A model generated the notes under the pieces. It saw only the letters and a list, made by a program, of their open reading frames with translations. It was not told the DNA's origin and made no database searches. This document shows, one piece after another, positions 1 to 7,476 of a DNA stretch of 11,573 bases. The translations under genes were made by a program, and so were the position numbers. The stretch's first letter is position 1. Every line of letters begins with the position of its first letter. Source of the DNA: Oscillospiraceae bacterium (GTDB taxonomy: Bacteria > Bacillota > Clostridia > Oscillospirales > Acutalibacteraceae). Location: positions 1-11,573 of the forward strand of contig JAJXDX010000023.1 in assembly GCA_021640185.1 (NCBI GenBank), read 5' to 3'.

Positions 1-934
1 GCACCATCAGCAGGAACACGCCGCCGTTTTTGAGCAGCGTCAGCACACGGGAGTCGCCCATGTTGAAGATGACGCTGCCGACCGTTTCGCTGTTCGTGCC
101 GAGCGTCCCCAGACCGTATTCATAGATCGCATAGCGCGAGGCGAGCAGATGCCCGGTGGGCACGAACAAATCAGCATAAAACGTATCGTTCCACTGCCAG
201 ACGAACGAGAACAGCGCCACGGTCAGGATCAGCGTGGTCGCACTGGGCAGCATGATGCGCAAAAACGTGCCAAGGTCGCCGGAGCCGTCGACCATCGCGG
301 CCTCCTCCGTCTCCTTGGGCATCCCGCGGAACGATTGACGGAACAGGAAGATGAACAGGCCGTTGCGCAAGCCCTGACCGGTGACGGCCAGGATGTAATA
401 CGGCAGGTAGCTGTTCATCATATCCACGCCCGGCCGCCCGGTGAACAGGCGGATCAGGCCGAGAATGTCGAAATATTTGAAATTGAAGAACTGCGGGATC
501 ATCATCGTCTGCGGCGGCACGACGATCGTGAGCACCGCCAGCACGAACAGCAGCTTTTTGGCCGGGAACTCGAACCGGGCGAAGCCGTAGCCGACCATCA
601 TGCAGATGAACACCTGCACGACCGTGACCGTACCGCAGACGACCGCGGTCACCAGCAGCGAACGCCAGTAATCCATCCGCTCGATGGCGTACTTGATGTT
701 GCTGAGGGTGAAGTGCTTCGGGATCCACAGCACGGCGTTATCGTAGATATCGATCTGCAGCATGAACGCCTTGCTGATCATGATGATGACCGGGTACAGA
801 ATGATGAACGCGAAGCCCAGCAGAAACACCGTGCGGATCAGCGCATAGATCCAGCTGCCGGTGATGCGGCGCACGCGCAGCGCACGCCGATCGTCGAGCA
901 GACGGCGCACGCCGGAAAGGGACGACGGGAGCAT
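1..934 (-). CDS. Carbohydrate ABC transporter permease, MalG-like (second pair), C-terminus cut by window edge
   Basis: Inner-membrane permease subunit of a CUT1-type sugar ABC importer, expected to pair with the MalF-like protein just upstream (959-1870). The reading frame is open from the ATG at 934 to position 1, giving 311 residues. About 25-30 more are expected from the usual MalG length. A basic N-terminus (residues 9-24) is followed by a membrane segment at about 33-53, others at about 92-115, 127-147, 177-198 and 232-249, and the start of a last one at the edge. The EAA loop that docks the ATPase is clear at residues 209-233: the motif EEAAMVDGSG, then a conserved LP at 229-230. The start follows an AAAGGAAG ribosome-binding site with 7 bases of spacing, 24 bases after the upstream stop. 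Family assignment is secure; the substrate is unknown. Confidence 0.93.
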   Translation of the reverse strand, partial: MLPSSLSGVRRLLDDRRALRVRRITGSWIYALIRTVFLLGFAFIILYPVIIMISKAFMLQIDIYDNAVLWIPKHFTLSNIKYAIERMDYWRSLLVTAVVCGTVTVVQVFICMMVGYGFARFEFPAKKLLFVLAVLTIVVPPQTMMIPQFFNFKYFDILGLIRLFTGRPGVDMMNSYLPYYILAVTGQGLRNGLFIFLFRQSFRGMPKETEEAAMVDGSGDLGTFLRIMLPSATTLILTVALFSFVWQWNDTFYADLFVPTGHLLASRYAIYEYGLGTLGTNSETVGSVIFNMGDSRVLTLLKNGGVFLLMV

Positions 935-941
935 AACGGCA

Positions 942-949
942 CTTCCTTT
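942..949 (-). promoter_or_regulatory. Ribosome-binding site of the second MalG-like permease
   Basis: On the minus strand this reads AAAGGAAG, 7 bases before the ATG at 934. It fixes the start of a gene whose other end is outside the window. Confidence 0.7.
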
Positions 950-958
950 CTCTGCCGG

Positions 959-1870
959 TCAGGTGTAATAGAAGATGCGGCGGCTGATCAGCCACGACAC
1001 CAGCCCCAAGATCGCCGAAACGATCAGCAGGTACATCAGGCTCATCGCACTGGACAGACCGAACTTGAAGTTGGTGAACGCCAGCCGGGAGGTGTACTGC
1101 ATGACCTCGTTCGCGTCCGAGGTGAAGGTGTTGACGATCGAATACACGACGTTGACGAGCACCATCGGCATCATCATCGGGAACGTGATCTTCCAAAACG
1201 TTTCCCACTTGCCGCCGCCCTCGATGAAGCAGGCTTCATACAGCGAGGGCGAGATGGCGTTGAGCCCGGCGAGGAAGATGAAGATCTGGATGCCGGACAC
1301 CGTGATGACGGAATAGATGTTATCGATCGGTGTGGTGATGTAGCCGATCAGCTTTTCGGACAGCCCCATCTCGAGCAGGTACTTCTCCAGATTGACGCTG
1401 GAGAGCACCGACACGGTCTGCGTGACCTCCGCCATGGAGCTGTCGACCGCCGAGTTGATCTGGCTGAGGCCGGACTGCATGGTCAGGAACGCACCGGACG
1501 ACATGATGACCGGCAGGAAGAATATCGCCTTCATCACGGCGTTGCCGTGGAACTTCTGCTTGAGCAGCAGCGCCACGAAAAAGCTGAACACCAGCACGAC
1601 CGGCACGGTCAGCAGCAGGTCCTTGACCGAGCCCCACAGCATACGCGGGTAATCCGCGTTTTCGAAAAACATGGTGTGGTATTTATCCAGACCGGAGAAC
1701 GCGTAGTAGTAGCCGTTCGCGTCGAACTCGACCTCGCCGAACGAGTAGATCACCGTTTTGACCAGCGGGATCAGGAAGAACGCGATGACGCCCACGACCC
1801 ACGGCGAGATGAACAGCAGACCGGATCTGGCCCTGCGGCGCATCAGCGCCGAACCGTATTTGTGCCTCAT
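959..1870 (-). CDS. Sugar ABC transporter permease, MalF-like (second pair)
   Basis: Membrane subunit of a CUT1 carbohydrate ABC importer, 303 residues, probably forming a heterodimer with the MalG-like protein downstream. The first hydrophobic segment is at about 17-43 with the common SPWVVG start, followed by segments at about 85-104, 113-132, 184-204, 233-250 and 272-294. The EAA loop is at residues 211-235 (YEACFIEGGG, then FPMMMP), which shows it contacts an ATPase. The ATG overlaps the stop of the upstream lipoprotein gene as ATGA (1870-1867), so translation is probably coupled. The extracytoplasmic loop between the third and fourth membrane segments (about 130-185) is polar, looks helical, and is longer than in the other MalF-like protein here (about 131-166). 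That may reflect a different binding partner. The substrate cannot be predicted. Confidence 0.94.
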   Translation of the reverse strand: MRHKYGSALMRRRARSGLLFISPWVVGVIAFFLIPLVKTVIYSFGEVEFDANGYYYAFSGLDKYHTMFFENADYPRMLWGSVKDLLLTVPVVLVFSFFVALLLKQKFHGNAVMKAIFFLPVIMSSGAFLTMQSGLSQINSAVDSSMAEVTQTVSVLSSVNLEKYLLEMGLSEKLIGYITTPIDNIYSVITVSGIQIFIFLAGLNAISPSLYEACFIEGGGKWETFWKITFPMMMPMVLVNVVYSIVNTFTSDANEVMQYTSRLAFTNFKFGLSSAMSLMYLLIVSAILGLVSWLISRRIFYYT

Positions 1871-4389
1871 CCGACCGCCCCCTTCACAAAGCTCATCGCC
1901 GGAACGGTCAGGCCGTCCGCCATCACCGGCGCATCGGTATAATTGACATAGATGCGCACGCCGTTTTCGTACGTGACGCGCTGCACGCCGTCCGCCACGC
2001 GCTCATCGGCCGTCATGCGCTGCCCCTGCACGGCATCGAGCACGGCAGAGAGCGAACGCCAGCTGCCGACGATGCGGTCGTACCAGCCGGAGAACGAGGC
2101 GGAGAAGTTGCCGTCATACTCGGTATCGGCCAGCACGGACGGATCCGACGCGCACACCTGATACAGCGGCGCGATGCCGTATTCCGCACAGCGCAGCACC
2201 GCCTGCGTGAAGTCGTCCGACAGGTTGAGCGGCGTGCTGCCGAGATCCACGGTATCGCGCAGGACCATCGGCAAAAACGGCACGCTCTCGTCCTCGCACA
2301 GCAAGCCGCTGTTATCGGCCGCGGTGCGCACGATGTGATCGGCATACCGCACGCCGTACTCAAAGCCGGTCGTGAGCATCACGCCGTCGACCTGACCTGC
2401 GATCTGCTCCAGCTGGCGCTCGGCCAGCTTCTGCGCCGCGGCGCGGTCGAGCTGCGCATTTTCGGTATAGTCGGCATACAATTCGCTGCCGTGCGTGCGC
2501 AGCGACAGCCCCGCCCCCGCGAAACGCGAGAAACGGCTAAGGAACTTATCGGTCAGCGACAGGCGCAGCCGGGCGCTGACGACGCGGCGGGAATACGGCT
2601 TGACGCCGTCGCCCTCGCGCCCGTACAGCGTGGCATAGGAGATATCCTCGATCAGCGCGGGCTGGCTGTCCAGCGTTTTGACCGCGCTGCGGGTGTTCGA
2701 GAACCCGTTGCCGCCGGTGTAGGTCGTTTGCAGATCGATGTCCGGATACAGGCCGACGCCGTTCGCTTGACAATAGTCCAGCAGCCGCTCGAACCCGCTG
2801 CGGCCGCCGAGCGAGCGCTCGAACGACAGCTTGGCCGGATGATCGTGCTTGATGCCGCCCGCCGACCAGCCGATGGTCTTGAGTTTCACGCCGGTCACGC
2901 CGTCGGCGCGCAGGCGGTCGAGGATCTCGATATTCTGGTCGAAGGTGGTGGCCGCCTTGACACCGGTATACGCCACGCCGAGGAAGCTCTTGTAGCCGTA
3001 GACGCCGCACAGCGTTTCCAGATACAGCGGCGTGCCGCCCTGCGCGCGGCGGTCGGTCAGCACACCGGTGTCGTGCAGCTGTGCGCGGTAGGCCTGCGCC
3101 ATATCGGCATAGTCCGTGCAATCGGACAGCAGCAAGTAATCGACGCGGCAGCTGCCGCCGTACAGCGCGGTCTGGAACACCGGGACGGTGCTTTCCAGCG
3201 TATCGCCGGACAGCTTGACGAAGTCCATCTGGGCGATGTGGAACACCGGATAGGCCGCGAAGAGGCTGTTGTTGCGCCCGGCGCGGTATGCCTCGATCGT
3301 GGCGAGCGCCGCGCCGTCCGCGATGTGCGCGACGAAGCCGAAGGTGCCGTCGCTCACGCCGAAGGCGGGCAGGGCCGTCGCCTCGCCGGTGGTCTGCTTA
3401 TCCGCCGAGCGGACGAGCTGCTCGCCGCCGTAGACGGCACGGGAATAATACAGCGAAGGATCGGCATCCGACTGCTCGCGCAGCAGCGCGCCGCTGCCGT
3501 CCGGCACCAGCACGAAGCCCTTGCCGCTGCCCGCCGTGAACGCGCCGAACGTTTCCAGCAGCGTGATGTCATGCAGCGTGAAGCCCTCCGAGCCGACGAG
3601 CCGGTCGACCGGGATCTCCGCCGTGAAGCCCTTATCGGTCAGGTAGTAATACACGGTGACCGTGAAGGACGGCTTGCGCGTGCGGTCCATGGTGATGCCG
3701 TTTTGGGTGTTGTCGTACTCGAGGTCTTCCTCGGTATAGCCGGCCTTATCCATCAGCGCAAGGATCGTTTCGAAATCGTCCTTGCCGCTGCTGCGCACGA
3801 CGTACAGCCCTTCGTCCTCGTACAGGCGGTAGTAGCCCTCGAGCAGTTCGCGCTCGTCATCGGACAGCTTGGAGAGCACCAAGCTTTCGAACCGCTTTTG
3901 CGAGATCTTTTGGATGATGTTATCGGCCGAGCGCGCCGGTTCGCCCAGCAGGTATTCCACCGCCAGCCCGTCCGGCAGGGAATAGACCTTATACTGTCCC
4001 TTGGCCACGCTGTCGGTGTAGCTGTTCATCTGCTCCCGCGTGCCCTTGTCGGTGTAGTAATCCAGCGAGAACTGGGCGCGCATCAGCTCGGCGCTGTCCG
4101 CGGTGGCGACGGGGTCGCTGTCCGGGTCGGCCGGGTCAGAGGTCCACACGCGGCCGCTTTCGGTATCGGTCACGGTGAGCGTGAGCAGCTCCGGATCGAC
4201 GGTGAGGGTATAGCGCCCGCGGGTGACGGAGAAGTCCGCCAATCCTTCGGTGATCTCCTCACCGGGCGAGAGCGCCGTCGCCGTCGTCAGCGAGGCGCGC
4301 AGCGCAGCGATGTCCGCCGCGCCGCCGCAGCCGGTCAGCAGCACGGCCGCGCACGCCGCGAGAGCGAACAGTCTGGTGATCTTTTTCAT
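1867..4389 (-). CDS. Large surface lipoprotein, DUF5696-like, with glycosidase-like (TIM-barrel) core
   Basis: Predicted lipid-anchored extracellular protein of 840 residues. Residues 1-20 are a type II signal peptide ending in a lipobox with Cys21 (LLTG-C). A beta-rich region follows (about 50-420) with an inserted charged helical stretch (about 155-225). From about 420 to 790 there is a repeating strand/helix pattern typical of a (beta/alpha)8 barrel: strands near 455-464, 498-508 (VTGVKLKTIGW), 544-553 (GVGLYPDIDL), 627-641 (LRTHGSELYADY), 669-677, 702-711 and 738-747. Acids at strand ends, D550, D552, E635, D640 and E677, are catalytic candidates. The C-terminus (YENGVRIYVNYTD, 807-819) resembles the beta-sandwich ends of glycoside hydrolases. 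From memory it resembles DUF5696 proteins encoded beside sugar ABC permeases in Firmicutes. Hydrolase activity is inference; it may be a non-catalytic glycan binder. The start follows a strong ribosome-binding site. The stop overlaps the next permease start by 4 bases. Confidence 0.85.
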   Translation of the reverse strand: MKKITRLFALAACAAVLLTGCGGAADIAALRASLTTATALSPGEEITEGLADFSVTRGRYTLTVDPELLTLTVTDTESGRVWTSDPADPDSDPVATADSAELMRAQFSLDYYTDKGTREQMNSYTDSVAKGQYKVYSLPDGLAVEYLLGEPARSADNIIQKISQKRFESLVLSKLSDDERELLEGYYRLYEDEGLYVVRSSGKDDFETILALMDKAGYTEEDLEYDNTQNGITMDRTRKPSFTVTVYYYLTDKGFTAEIPVDRLVGSEGFTLHDITLLETFGAFTAGSGKGFVLVPDGSGALLREQSDADPSLYYSRAVYGGEQLVRSADKQTTGEATALPAFGVSDGTFGFVAHIADGAALATIEAYRAGRNNSLFAAYPVFHIAQMDFVKLSGDTLESTVPVFQTALYGGSCRVDYLLLSDCTDYADMAQAYRAQLHDTGVLTDRRAQGGTPLYLETLCGVYGYKSFLGVAYTGVKAATTFDQNIEILDRLRADGVTGVKLKTIGWSAGGIKHDHPAKLSFERSLGGRSGFERLLDYCQANGVGLYPDIDLQTTYTGGNGFSNTRSAVKTLDSQPALIEDISYATLYGREGDGVKPYSRRVVSARLRLSLTDKFLSRFSRFAGAGLSLRTHGSELYADYTENAQLDRAAAQKLAERQLEQIAGQVDGVMLTTGFEYGVRYADHIVRTAADNSGLLCEDESVPFLPMVLRDTVDLGSTPLNLSDDFTQAVLRCAEYGIAPLYQVCASDPSVLADTEYDGNFSASFSGWYDRIVGSWRSLSAVLDAVQGQRMTADERVADGVQRVTYENGVRIYVNYTDAPVMADGLTVPAMSFVKGAVG

Positions 4390-4396
4390 CGTTCGC

Positions 4397-4404
4397 CCTC
4401 CTTT
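4397..4404 (-). promoter_or_regulatory. Ribosome-binding site of the DUF5696-like lipoprotein, overlapping the upstream stop codon
   Basis: The minus strand reads AAAGGAGG, 7 bases before the ATG at 4389. Its first two bases belong to the TAA stop (4405-4403) of the NHL/TPR/Yip1 gene. This site selects the lipoprotein start at 4389 over in-frame codons further upstream, which lie inside the preceding gene and give no signal peptide. Confidence 0.8.
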
Positions 4405-6514
4405 ACAGACGCAGGATGAGTTCTTTATACAGATAATAAACGAAACCGGAGATCTCCTGCAGGAGGCTGAAGAACAGCAGGCAGATGAACACGATGATGA
4501 GCGCACTGACCGCCGTGAGCAGGAACACCAGCACCGTTCGCCCGGCGCTGTATTGATGGATCTCCATGATGCCGATGAACAGCAGCAGGATGCACCAGCC
4601 CCACGCCAGCGCATCGCCCATGCTGACGAACGCCGCCTCGTTTTGGGTCATGACCTGCGTCAGCAGCGAGATGACCGCCGGGATGACGATCAGCGGCAGC
4701 ACGGCGTTGCCGGTGACGATCAAGATCTCGCGCATCGTGCCTTTGCCGTCCATCAGCGTCGTGATCGACCAGTTGGCGATCACGAACAGCACGACCGGGA
4801 TCAGCACCAGCCGCAGCTGCGCCATCAGATCGACGGGGCTGTTATAGCTGGGGTTGAACAAAAATGCCCGCACCTGACGGCAGAACACCGTGCTGAGGAA
4901 CAGCAAAAACAGCAGCGCCACCGCACCGGTGACCGAGCCGTTGCCCTCCTCCTTGATCGAGCCGAAGCCGCGGTAAGGATGCAGTGCCGTTTTGGCCGCG
5001 AAGCGCAGCCGCGGGCACCGCCCGGGCGGAAGGAACGCGTTGTAGGCCGCGGCGGCGGGACGGGCGGCCGCGCGCTTGCGCTGCACGACCGACAGCGTGA
5101 CCAGCCCGCCGATCACGACCGCGAGGCCGAGGAAATACCACGGGAAATAGGTGTTGAGGTGTGCCCGCCGGTATTTGACGAACGCCTTGGAGTAATGCGT
5201 GCGGGCGTTGCCCAGCTTGAACAGGCGCATCGCCTCGCCGTAGTCGCCCTGACGGAACCGGCAGTAGCCCGCCTTGACATAGGCCAGCGAATAGTTGCTA
5301 TTCTGCCCCAAAACGGACATCCACTGCCGATAGCTCTCGGCGTAGTCGCCGTCACGGTAGCTGTTCTGCGCCGTGGCGAGCAGGGCGGTGTAATCCGTTT
5401 CGGCATAGATCTGGATCTTTTTTTCGTCCTTATCCAAGATCAGGATGTCCGTGCCGTCAAGCTCGATCGCCACGGGCTGGCTGAGCAGCCCCGTGCGCGA
5501 CGCGTCGCGGCCGCCGAACTCGAAGAGGATGTTGCCGTCCTCGTCATAGGCGAACACGCGGCCGCGCTTGGCATCGAGGACGTAGTACGAGCCGTTCTCG
5601 TCCGCCGCGATGTCGACGAGCGTCGACGGGCCGTAGTTATCCAGCTGATACCACGTCGGATACACCAGATCGCCCATGACCTTGTTGTTGCTCAACGTGC
5701 TGTTTTTCAGCAGCACGTCGTCGCCCGACTGGTTGAGGCGCTTGACGGGATCCGACACGTCGGTGACATCGGTGACGGTGTACAGCATCCCGGAGCTGTC
5801 CATCGTGATGTTTTTGTACTCCACCGGGACGTACTGCACCATCGTTTTGCGCTGGATCTCGGTAAAGATCTTGCGCCAGATCAGCTCCAGCGGATCGTAA
5901 GACACCTTGTTGCTGCCGACGAAGCCGTACAGTTCGCCTTCCGGCGACAACTCCATCAGGCCTTCGAGCGCGCCCTTGGCCGCGACGAACAGGCTGCCCG
6001 AATCCGCGACGACGAGTTTCATCGGCTCGAACGTGTAATCATCGGCCAAGATCGTGCTGTCCTGCAGCCGGATCTCGCGCTGATAGCGGCCGTCCGCGCC
6101 GTACAGCGCGAGGCGGTGACCGCCGGTATCGGCGACATAGACCGTGCCGTCCGCCGAAACGAACAGCCCGTTCGGCTGCGTCAGCGCCGCGTCGCCCTCG
6201 GCGCCCTCGCCGCCGATCGTGAAGCGCAGATGCCAATCGCGATCGAAGACGTACACGGCGTTCGCGCCCGCGTCGGCCAAATAAAAACCGTCCGCCGTGG
6301 CGACGAGGTCGCTGGGCTCCGCCAGCGTCACGCCGAGCGACGCGGCCGTCAGTGCCGTTTTGGGCAGGTAGGCGGCCGGCGCCTTGACGTCGCGGATGCC
6401 GGAGCCGTTCTCGACATATGTATAGCTGTCGTACGGCGCGGCGGACACGCAGGGCGCGAACACCGCACACAGCAGCAAAAGCAGCAGAGCCGAGGAGAGG
6501 ATACGTTTTTTCAT
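4403..6514 (-). CDS. Secreted NHL-propeller / TPR / Yip1-like membrane protein
   Basis: A 703-residue multi-domain protein of unknown role. Residues 1-25 are a Sec signal peptide with a likely cut after VSA. Residues about 67-374 form six NHL-type propeller blades (near 67-102, 111-148, 162-200, 231-272, 296-335 and 344-374), each with the pattern of hydrophobic strand, DG/DEDG turn and aromatic end, for example VYVADTGGHRLALYGADG. There is a 30-residue insertion after blade 3. Two TPRs follow (376-409 and 410-443, with YRDGDYAES and FRQGDYGEA). A membrane helix at about 456-476 is followed by a basic cytoplasmic stretch (479-510) and a hydrophobic domain with about five helices (528-690) that resembles Yip1-family domains. 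The propeller and TPRs should lie outside the cell. The gene sits between two permease pairs, 14 bases after one and 7 bases past the stop/RBS overlap before the lipoprotein. A sensing or scaffolding role for the transporters is inference. Confidence 0.85.
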   Translation of the reverse strand: MKKRILSSALLLLLLCAVFAPCVSAAPYDSYTYVENGSGIRDVKAPAAYLPKTALTAASLGVTLAEPSDLVATADGFYLADAGANAVYVFDRDWHLRFTIGGEGAEGDAALTQPNGLFVSADGTVYVADTGGHRLALYGADGRYQREIRLQDSTILADDYTFEPMKLVVADSGSLFVAAKGALEGLMELSPEGELYGFVGSNKVSYDPLELIWRKIFTEIQRKTMVQYVPVEYKNITMDSSGMLYTVTDVTDVSDPVKRLNQSGDDVLLKNSTLSNNKVMGDLVYPTWYQLDNYGPSTLVDIAADENGSYYVLDAKRGRVFAYDEDGNILFEFGGRDASRTGLLSQPVAIELDGTDILILDKDEKKIQIYAETDYTALLATAQNSYRDGDYAESYRQWMSVLGQNSNYSLAYVKAGYCRFRQGDYGEAMRLFKLGNARTHYSKAFVKYRRAHLNTYFPWYFLGLAVVIGGLVTLSVVQRKRAAARPAAAAYNAFLPPGRCPRLRFAAKTALHPYRGFGSIKEEGNGSVTGAVALLFLLFLSTVFCRQVRAFLFNPSYNSPVDLMAQLRLVLIPVVLFVIANWSITTLMDGKGTMREILIVTGNAVLPLIVIPAVISLLTQVMTQNEAAFVSMGDALAWGWCILLLFIGIMEIHQYSAGRTVLVFLLTAVSALIIVFICLLFFSLLQEISGFVYYLYKELILRL

Positions 6515-6520
6515 GTTCGG

Positions 6521-6530
6521 CTCCTTCCTT
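6521..6530 (-). promoter_or_regulatory. Ribosome-binding site of the NHL/TPR/Yip1 gene, overlapping the upstream stop codon
   Basis: The minus strand reads AAGGAAGGAG, 6 bases before the ATG at 6514. It overlaps the TAA stop (6531-6529) of the upstream permease. It sets the start at 6514, which gives a clean signal peptide. The longer in-frame extension up to 7165 is only a shadow of the permease gene. Confidence 0.8.
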
Positions 6531-7446
6531 ATTCCTTCATGCCCGAGGTGGCCATGGCGTTGACGATGTTCGTCTGGCTGAGGATGAACACGGTGGCCGG
6601 CACGATCAGCATCAGGGTGGAACCGGCCTGTGCGGCCCCCTGCTTGATCAGGCTGCCGGAGGTGATCTGCGCCAGCGCATACGGCAGGGTCTTGAGCTTT
6701 TCGCTGAACAGGTACAGCGTATGCGACTGGCCCCACGTCTGCTGGAACATCAGTATGCCGACGGTCAGCCATGCGGGTTTGACGAGCGGCATGACGATGT
6801 GGCCGTAGGTCTGCACCTCGTTGCAGCCGTCCAGCCGCGCCGACTCGAGCAGCGAATCGGGGATCGCGGCGGAGATGTAGTTGCGCATGATGAACAGCCC
6901 CAGCGGCGCGCCGAGCATCGGCACCAGGATCGCCGCGTAGGTGTCCGTCCAGCCAAGGCCGGAGATGATCAGATAGTTCGCGATGTCGTTGATCGTGGTG
7001 ACGAACATCAGCGAGAACATCACCATCGTGTTGATGATCCCGCGGCCGCGAAAATGACCCTTGGCCAGCGGGTACGCCGCGGCGGATGCGACCATGACGT
7101 GGCCGACCGTGCCGACGACGGTGATGACGATAGTATTGAAGAAATACCGCGTGAAGGGCACCCACGTCGAGGTCATCAGGCCGAACAGGGTGCGGTAGCT
7201 GTCGACGCTGGGGGCGACGGGCAGCAGACGCGGCGGGTACATATACAGCTCGTTGAGCGGTTTGAAGGACATCCCGACGCTGAGCACGAGCGGGATCGCG
7301 CAGAACACCGCCAATATCGCGATGAACAAAAACGTCAGCGCGTTGCCGGCCTTGCTGCGGGTCTGCCGCTTGGTGCGGTTGGAGAACACGCGCCGCCAGA
7401 ACCGGCGGCGGTCACGCCGGGCGTCGGGCGAGGTCGCTATAGCCAT
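6529..7446 (-). CDS. Carbohydrate ABC transporter permease, MalG-like (first pair)
   Basis: CUT1-type sugar permease subunit, 305 residues, complete. The N-terminus is very basic (residues 10-32), consistent with a cytoplasmic location. Membrane segments lie at about 37-60, 102-125, 137-158, 170-188, 225-238 and 276-294. The EAA loop is at residues 200-224: LESARLDGCNE, then IVMPLVKP, with Ser in place of the usual first Ala. The chain ends in a short GMKE tail typical of this subfamily. It follows the MalF-like gene by 30 bases, and the two should form the membrane channel of one importer. The MalF stop codon lies in frame 33 bases upstream, with no other start between, so the ATG at 7446 is the first possible start. 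Its substrate is not evident. The required ATPase is not encoded in the window. Confidence 0.94.
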   Translation of the reverse strand: MAIATSPDARRDRRRFWRRVFSNRTKRQTRSKAGNALTFLFIAILAVFCAIPLVLSVGMSFKPLNELYMYPPRLLPVAPSVDSYRTLFGLMTSTWVPFTRYFFNTIVITVVGTVGHVMVASAAAYPLAKGHFRGRGIINTMVMFSLMFVTTINDIANYLIISGLGWTDTYAAILVPMLGAPLGLFIMRNYISAAIPDSLLESARLDGCNEVQTYGHIVMPLVKPAWLTVGILMFQQTWGQSHTLYLFSEKLKTLPYALAQITSGSLIKQGAAQAGSTLMLIVPATVFILSQTNIVNAMATSGMKE

Positions 7447-7450
7447 AAGG

Positions 7451-7463
7451 TCACCATTCCTTT
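7451..7463 (-). promoter_or_regulatory. Ribosome-binding site of the first MalG-like permease (split)
   Basis: The minus strand carries AAAGGA, two extra bases, then GGTGA, ending 4 bases before the ATG at 7446. Compared with the ideal AAGGAGGTGA pairing it is interrupted by two bases, so initiation may be weaker than at the other genes. A six-codon reading frame starting at 7457 overlaps it but lacks a properly spaced site of its own. Confidence 0.5.
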
Positions 7464-7476
7464 CGCCAGATCTGCC

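Noticed and set aside
149..1942. Long plus-strand reading frame of 597 residues
   Set aside because: Antisense to two clear permease genes. Its protein is an implausible mix rich in Arg, Gln, His and Asp with no domain pattern, as expected from complementing hydrophobic codons in GC-rich DNA.
2335..4419. Long plus-strand reading frame of 694 residues
   Set aside because: Antisense to the DUF5696-like lipoprotein; low-complexity Arg/Ala/Gln/His composition, no start signal or recognisable domain.
4390..4614. N-terminal extension of the lipoprotein to 915 residues
   Set aside because: Cys/Ser/Arg-rich sequence from inside the upstream gene. The start at 4389 has a strong ribosome-binding site and a lipobox signal peptide.
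4223..6808. Long plus-strand reading frame of 861 residues
   Set aside because: Spans the antisense of three genes, with repetitive DDEHQR composition; a shadow of the NHL/TPR/Yip1 gene.
6515..7165. N-terminal extension of the NHL/TPR/Yip1 protein to 920 residues
   Set aside because: The extension is the out-of-frame translation of the MalG-like gene. The start at 6514 has a strong ribosome-binding site and a proper signal peptide.
7437..7457. Six-codon reading frame overlapping the MalG-like start
   Set aside because: Its ATG directly abuts the AAAGGA with no spacing, so it is unlikely to be translated; probably chance.
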